Source of the DNA: Cantharellus purpuraceus
Lineage: Eukaryota; Basidiomycota; Agaricomycetes; Cantharellales; Hydnaceae
DNA length: 64,000 nucleotides
Assembly (NCBI GenBank): GCA_025174535.1
Contig: JALBUN010000012.1
Location: forward strand, 186,001 to 250,000
Reading direction: 5' to 3'
The translations under genes and the position numbers were made by a program. Positions 59,292-64,000 of the stretch are shown in pieces. Every line of letters starts with the position of its first letter. Positions within the stretch are counted from its first letter, which is position 1. The notes below the pieces were generated by a model. The model was not told where the DNA came from. It ran no database searches and saw nothing but the letters and a program-made list of their open reading frames with translations.

Positions 59292-60338
59292 GTGGGTTCT
59301 GGCCGTCTGTATTCTCTGACAGATCCCGATCTCGTAACCTTGGGCAGTAGTCGCAAATTAGAACATACTCCAGGCTGTGTACGACGGCTGCAGAAAACAG
59401 TGGATAGGAGTGTCCCAGCTCTGCTAAATTCAACACGAGGAGACCCTTTTCATTTGGTGCTCCCACAAGGGTAACCTTTACACGACAAGGATCGTTCGAT
59501 TCCTGGATTTTTCTACGCCGTGTCGTACGTAACTGCAACTTGCGCTATTACTGCCTTTTGTGGAGCGAACTCTTGCTGCTCCTAATCATAGTCCTTTCTC
59601 AGTCCTGGAACCCCCGAGTTTTACTTGCTGTGGCACAGCATACTGCTCATCATGCGCTAACACCTGAGTCTGGCTTCCTCAAGTATGTTTTCATTCGGGC
59701 CCATTGTCTGTCCCGCTTCGGTCTGCCTCCCACAGATACGTCTATCACATTTCTCATTTGTTTGTATTTCAAGCAAACTCAACTTTATTAGAAACCCATG
59801 GACACCAGCCTTAGGATAAAGGATTTGTAAAAGCGGTGTGGATCATCCCATGCCGGCATATTATTGATGGGAAATTGAAACGAACATGGGCCATCTCACG
59901 GCGGTCCTACGCATTGGTTCCCATCTTCCTCAGTGATGCAGCGCGTCTGTCTCCCGGCCAGGCTTCACAGACATCAGCGTTGATCGCAGGACAGCCGCTT
60001 GGCGCCCGCATTTATAATGGCGATGATAGTAATGCTACTTGAGATGAGCAATCATACCTTGGAGGCATTTTATCTGTTTGGTATGCGGGAAGCCAGAACT
60101 GGTACTACGTGATCCCTCTGCACAAGACTTTGAAGATCAGCTAAAAGTAGTGCTTCTTTCGGCCCCGGCAGCCTCTCCAGACTTACTCTCGCTTAAAAAG
60201 TGGCCACCGGACATATTAGGACCATGCCCTCACTTTCTACACACGGACAAAGACGACTGCAAGTACTTCTGGATCATGACGACGGAACGTCCAGAAACCG
60301 TGGAAATTAGATTGAAGGAATGCGTGATGAATGAGTGA
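59292..60338 (+). CDS. Possible multi-exon hypothetical gene, unresolved
   Basis: Not recognised. Protein-like pieces occur in sequence on the plus strand: GSGRLYSLTDPDLVTLGSSR (59292-59473, followed by a GTAACC donor), LLAVAQHTAHHALTPESGFL (about 59610), DGKLKRTWAISRRSYALVPI (about 59870) and a last piece, QDFEDQLKVVLLSAPAASPD to RPETVEIRLKECVMNE, with a stop at 60336-60338. The last piece has the balanced composition of a real exon. I could not find joins that link all pieces in frame. Confidence 0.25.
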
Positions 60339-60983
60339 CAGCGGTGATTTCCACACTGATGCGATAATATTAACAGAATGGTTCATCCTCCTCCCCGGTT
60401 GCAGATCGGTTGCAGAGCTGATGCACCACATGTCTTACGAACCTTGGCTGCGTGTTTAGTCGTTAGCTGCGACGGTGGGAATTTCGATCTATTTCAAGCT
60501 CCTAAACAACACAAATCTCGAGCAGGCCCATTATTTTATTCGAAGACTTACTCGGTATAAATAACAGTCAGGGACCTAATGCACTGGGCTGTCGCTGGAG
60601 AGAGAGGGAGGTTTCTACTGGTGTTTGCAAAGCACTGCGAATGCCCCGTGACGGCGCGTGGCCAGCCACGGCCTGTGCAGCATCGTCGACTCTAGATCCT
60701 ACAGTGGAACTTATATGACTTCATCGATAAGTATTTTTCTCCAACAGCTTACCCTATGACGCTCACACCAGGGTGCTGGTGCCATCAGTGTCCAAGCGTG
60801 GCACACCAAGATTACTTGGTTCTGTGTCGTTCAACAGGAAGACAATGCCGATGAGTTGGAGGAGGCTCTCCAGTCCAACACTGGACCACACTGGACCAAC
60901 GCTCCGCGCGTCCTACAGCACGCACGCCCTCTGCAAACCTTCCATTCACGCTGACGTCTGAATTAGCGTTACCGGGTGTGTAA

Positions 60984-62326
60984 TTATGACACTCGAGCCA
61001 AAGAGGGCAAACGAGACGAGAAATCAGAAGACCAATCAATGTCTAGATTGTCCGAAAGACGAGTCACGACACGGTGTGCCTTCGTGACCACCGAAACCGT
61101 CTTTTCATTGCTGTCAATAAGACCCTGAGTCTGAGAACGAGAGATGACCAGAAATAATAGAGGCGGTCTCATTAGTGGACCCAACAAAGACCTTGGATAG
61201 GCTCGAAGGCAAACTGAAGCGGGGCGCAAGAAAAGTAAACATCCTGCTGGTGAGGCCAAACCGATGCGCACTCTTTCAGTATGTCAATGAGATAGGGAGG
61301 TATAAAATTCTTTGCCCACATGCAGGACAGGAGCTAGCGAGAGGGGGAGAGAAGGAAAGAAACATGCACACAATCTAACTTGTCTACCATTGGCACGGGC
61401 AAGTTCGCAAGAGCGAATGCGAAGATAGAGGCGCTAGAGACACAAGGGGACTCTTCAACATAATGTATGAACGGTCCTACATAGGGCCTGGCCCCAAAAG
61501 ACCTTAATTGGAGAACACAAACAACCTGGGATTGATGCCATGGAATATATCTAACATATATTTCCAAGGACGGAGACGGCGGTACGAATCGTGGACCCCA
61601 GAAATGCTCATTCTCTCCATGTGAAGAAATGTCGCCACCAGAGTTGTGTACGTTCTCAACTATCGACAGCACTTGTTGTCTGCGGCCGAGTTCCATAGAT
61701 TCTACCCAGAGTGCCCCTACAATCGATCAGTCTCAACATCTCAGAGTACCTCCTAAGTATCTCGCTCGAGAGTCTCAAGGTTGTGGCATGAACATTGTGG
61801 GTTAATTTTTAGGGAACAAGATTCCGATGAGTGAAGGGCATTTTGAATTCTGGCATCTGACTTCTGACGTTGGAGAAGATGAAAAGCAGCCATGGCACAA
61901 GCAGAATTGAAAAAGTATGGAAACCAATGTTGAAAGTACTCAATAGATAGATGTGGAAGGTAACTGAAGTTATAATAGCTCGGAGCTTCGGTGAAGCCGT
62001 AGTGGTTGAGCCGGGCGGTTATCAAAGCATGGTCAGTCTTTTTTGATATCGTACAGACCCCCAGGACAGCATGACAGCCGCAATCAACTGAGACATACAG
62101 TTACTGTCAAAAAATGGCTCTGAAACCTTGAGATTTGCCATTCCGCGTGATTAGGGTCCTCTGCTTCAGGCAAAGACAGGATTTGCCACCAAGATAAGTT
62201 GAAGTGAGTGTCAGCGCTCTGGCAATTTCTTGCCAGGGTAACAGTTTGATGTATATCTCGAGGTGGTGAAAACCGAGGGAAAGTTTCACGTAAGCACTTG
62301 TCACCGCTGTCACAAGTACAAGGCAA
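60984..62326 (-). CDS. Possible multi-exon hypothetical gene, unresolved
   Basis: Not recognised. Minus-strand frames at 62326-62084 (PPRDIHQTVTLARNCQSADT), 62025-61753 (SYLPHLSIEYFQHWFPYFFN) and 61696-61334 (MELGRRQQVLSIVENVHNSG) follow each other with short gaps that could be introns. No family could be assigned and the joins are not proven. Confidence 0.2.
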
Positions 62327-62459
62327 CGAAGCTTACAATTACTGCCCTGCTCGACGTTGGGAACGTCCTTTTCGACAACGACGACGACGACGAAGTCCTG
62401 CTCGGCACGCTACTGTTACGAGCCACACACTCTTTCATATAAATGTTCTGAATCTCCAA

Positions 62460-64000
62460 ATGGCACACCCTCACTTTGGACCCGCTCGTTACGCTTCCTC
62501 TGACGTCCCAATCCCTACTTCTCGTGTACCCACGCAGTTCAAGCAGCCTCAGACAGGCACGCTCCGCCGTGGAAAGACACTTACTCGACCGGAACGTGGC
62601 GTCGCACCCGTCCCTCTTATCAATCCCAACGCTATCCTTCCTCCCTCCGCATCAGGCTCCTTACCATCTCACACCCATCCGGCACCACCTGTTACCACTT
62701 GGAGTTTATGGAATATATTCTCTCATGCTGTCACCTTTTGGGCCCCTCCAATCCTCCTCTCTTCTATTGCGGGCCTTAAGGATCGTCCTACTCGGCAGGC
62801 GTGGCGTGAAAAGATTGCCCTATGCTTCATTGCATTAGTGCTTGGCGGCCTCGTCGGGTTTGCTACAGTTGGCCTTAACAAGGCCCTCTGTCCTACAAAT
62901 TTGGGAACCAGTCCAGACCGTTTCACCAGCGTAGGTTCTGATCCCAACGCGTTGGGAATACAAGGGCTCGTCTTCAACATCTCAGACTCTAAAGTTACGC
63001 CCGAAGTCAACTTCTACTCGTTGGCGACTCAGTCACCAGTGCAAGATATCACCACTTTATTCAGCCGGACAGCCTCCAACTTTTCGGCTTGTAATGGCCT
63101 AAGCTTCAAAGTTGCTACCGACAATCCATGCCCAGATGCTGCCGCCTGCCCTCTTCCCTCTCTCGGTCAAACCACATTCTCTCAGCTATCTCTCCGTAAT
63201 ACCTCCAAGATTGTCGGTTATGACTGGGTTCATCTTCGCAATCTCAACAACTATCTTGTCATCGATGGCGCAGTCCTTAATTTGAACACATATATCAAGG
63301 CGCACCCCAAGCCCATTCCTACTGACAATGTGGACGTTGCCATCCGTACCGTTCTTCGGCAGCAAGCTATGGGCAGCGGCAAGGATGGCACCCGCCTTTT
63401 CTACAGCCGCACCGACCTAAAGTCCGCTGTACCCTGCTTAGTACAGCGGTACTATGCTGGCAATATTGATAAGATCACCCCCGGTTGCTTCGTCTCGCAG
63501 CTCTTTCTCTACACGGGCTTGATTGTCATCCTCGGACTCGTCCTCGCCCGTTTTGCCATGGCTTGCATTTTCAATTGGTTCATATCCGCGCGGCTCGTAG
63601 CGCCGCCGAAGAATCTTAGCCGAACGGTCATTAGCCCGTCCGTTCTACCCGAAGGTGCAAATGTTGCCATCAACAACAAGAATGGCACCGCGCCGTGGGC
63701 TGGCCCCAACGGTGCACCTAGAAGCAGAATGCTGAGCAAGCCGTCATCACAACCTGCTGCAAACATTACCATGTCCCAGATTGGCGCAGAGTTGTTTGCA
63801 ATCTGTCTCGTTACTTGTTACTCTGAGGGCGAGGAATCCATCCGCACAACGCTCGATTCCATCTCCGCTACCTCGTATTCAGATGCCAGGAAACTTCTGT
63901 TTGTCGTGTGCGATGGCATGATTACTGGAGCAGGCGAAAAGCGCAGCACACCAGATATCTGTGTTAGTTTGCTCGAGGCGGATCCTCGCTTTGGAAACCC
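62460..64000 (+). CDS. Chitin synthase, class IV-like (3' part beyond window)
   Basis: Chitin synthases polymerise UDP-GlcNAc into cell-wall chitin at the plasma membrane. The frame is open from MAHPHFGPARYASSDVPIPT at 62460 to the window end: 513 codons plus two bases, with no intron. Order: a disordered N-terminus of about 80 residues with QTGTLRRGKTLTRPERGVAP, typical of Chs3-type enzymes; WSLWNIFSHAVTFWAPPILL; a first membrane helix (IALCFIALVLGGLVGFATVG); a lumenal cytochrome-b5-like region of about 200 residues (IVGYDWVHLRNLNNYLVIDG); a second membrane segment (LYTGLIVILGLVLARFAMAC); and the start of the glycosyltransferase domain, AICLVTCYSEGEESIRTTLD and LLFVVCDGMITGAG with STPDI. This layout fits class IV (Chs3). 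The QxxRW and other catalytic motifs lie beyond base 64000. Confidence 0.93.
   Translation, partial: MAHPHFGPARYASSDVPIPTSRVPTQFKQPQTGTLRRGKTLTRPERGVAPVPLINPNAILPPSASGSLPSHTHPAPPVTTWSLWNIFSHAVTFWAPPILLSSIAGLKDRPTRQAWREKIALCFIALVLGGLVGFATVGLNKALCPTNLGTSPDRFTSVGSDPNALGIQGLVFNISDSKVTPEVNFYSLATQSPVQDITTLFSRTASNFSACNGLSFKVATDNPCPDAAACPLPSLGQTTFSQLSLRNTSKIVGYDWVHLRNLNNYLVIDGAVLNLNTYIKAHPKPIPTDNVDVAIRTVLRQQAMGSGKDGTRLFYSRTDLKSAVPCLVQRYYAGNIDKITPGCFVSQLFLYTGLIVILGLVLARFAMACIFNWFISARLVAPPKNLSRTVISPSVLPEGANVAINNKNGTAPWAGPNGAPRSRMLSKPSSQPAANITMSQIGAELFAICLVTCYSEGEESIRTTLDSISATSYSDARKLLFVVCDGMITGAGEKRSTPDICVSLLEADPRFGN

Larger units (their letters stand above)
58341..62459. other. Long region without a resolved gene
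   Basis: Two places look weakly coding and are listed separately (59,292-60,338 plus and 60,984-62,326 minus). A short CGA triplet repeat lies at about 62376-62391. CATATAAATG at 62436-62445 may serve the chitin synthase gene. The rest shows only short frames overlapping on both strands. Confidence 0.4.

Overview
This is nuclear DNA of a filamentous fungus, most likely an agaricomycete basidiomycete. The genes are densely interrupted by GT-AG introns of about 50-65 nt. Both strands are coding. Families expected of such a fungus are present: a PF12505/DUF3712 surface protein, the start of a chitin synthase with a class IV-like layout, tandem arrestin-like proteins and Ty1/copia debris. No rRNA gene, confident tRNA gene or CRISPR array was seen.

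Left part (1-15 kb). A compact housekeeping block. A peptidyl-tRNA hydrolase, cut by the window edge, and TAF12 diverge from a 217-bp gap. RPC31 (RNA polymerase III) and YRA1 (mRNA export adaptor) diverge from a 212-bp gap. Then come a PAQR/Izh-type seven-helix membrane protein, UTP25 (SSU processome), RPS5 (ribosomal protein uS7) and a fungal hypothetical protein. Most of these genes serve RNA synthesis, RNA export or ribosome assembly. YRA1 carries a 763-nt intron, more than ten times the local norm.

Middle (15-38.6 kb). A gene-poor stretch of about 5 kb holds a near-perfect 47-bp hairpin and a G-quadruplex motif. It is followed by two tandem arrestin-like paralogues on the minus strand, a KAP/CDKN3-type dual-specificity phosphatase with a long disordered N-terminus, SKI3 (scaffold of the Ski RNA-decay complex) and a 19-exon acyl-CoA/4-coumarate-CoA ligase-like enzyme with a GC-AG intron and two 15-nt exons.

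Transposon nest (38.8-46.05 kb). At least two decayed copia elements in opposite orientation are present. Both have a primer-binding site complementary to the anticodon arm of initiator tRNA-Met. They are broken up by copies of a second, about 1.4-kb LTR-like repeat. One copy is a solo LTR with a degenerate 5-bp target duplication and an internal minisatellite of ATGAGTCAT units. Two others form a 2.5-kb palindrome with 1,085-bp arms.

Right part (46.3-64 kb). One very large minus-strand gene (about 10.2 kb, more than 40 exons) encodes a single-pass membrane protein whose ectodomain is three copies of a module repeating every 3.2-3.3 kb of genomic DNA. Upstream lie a basic, probably nuclear hypothetical protein whose last codons and 3' flank are tandemly duplicated, about 4 kb without a resolvable gene, and the 5' part of a chitin synthase running off the right edge.

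Exon joins were derived by hand from splice signals and reading frame. Where every exon was placed, the total length was checked to be a multiple of three (TAF12, YRA1, the PAQR gene, RPS5, the hypothetical at 13.3 kb, the phosphatase and the acyl-CoA ligase).
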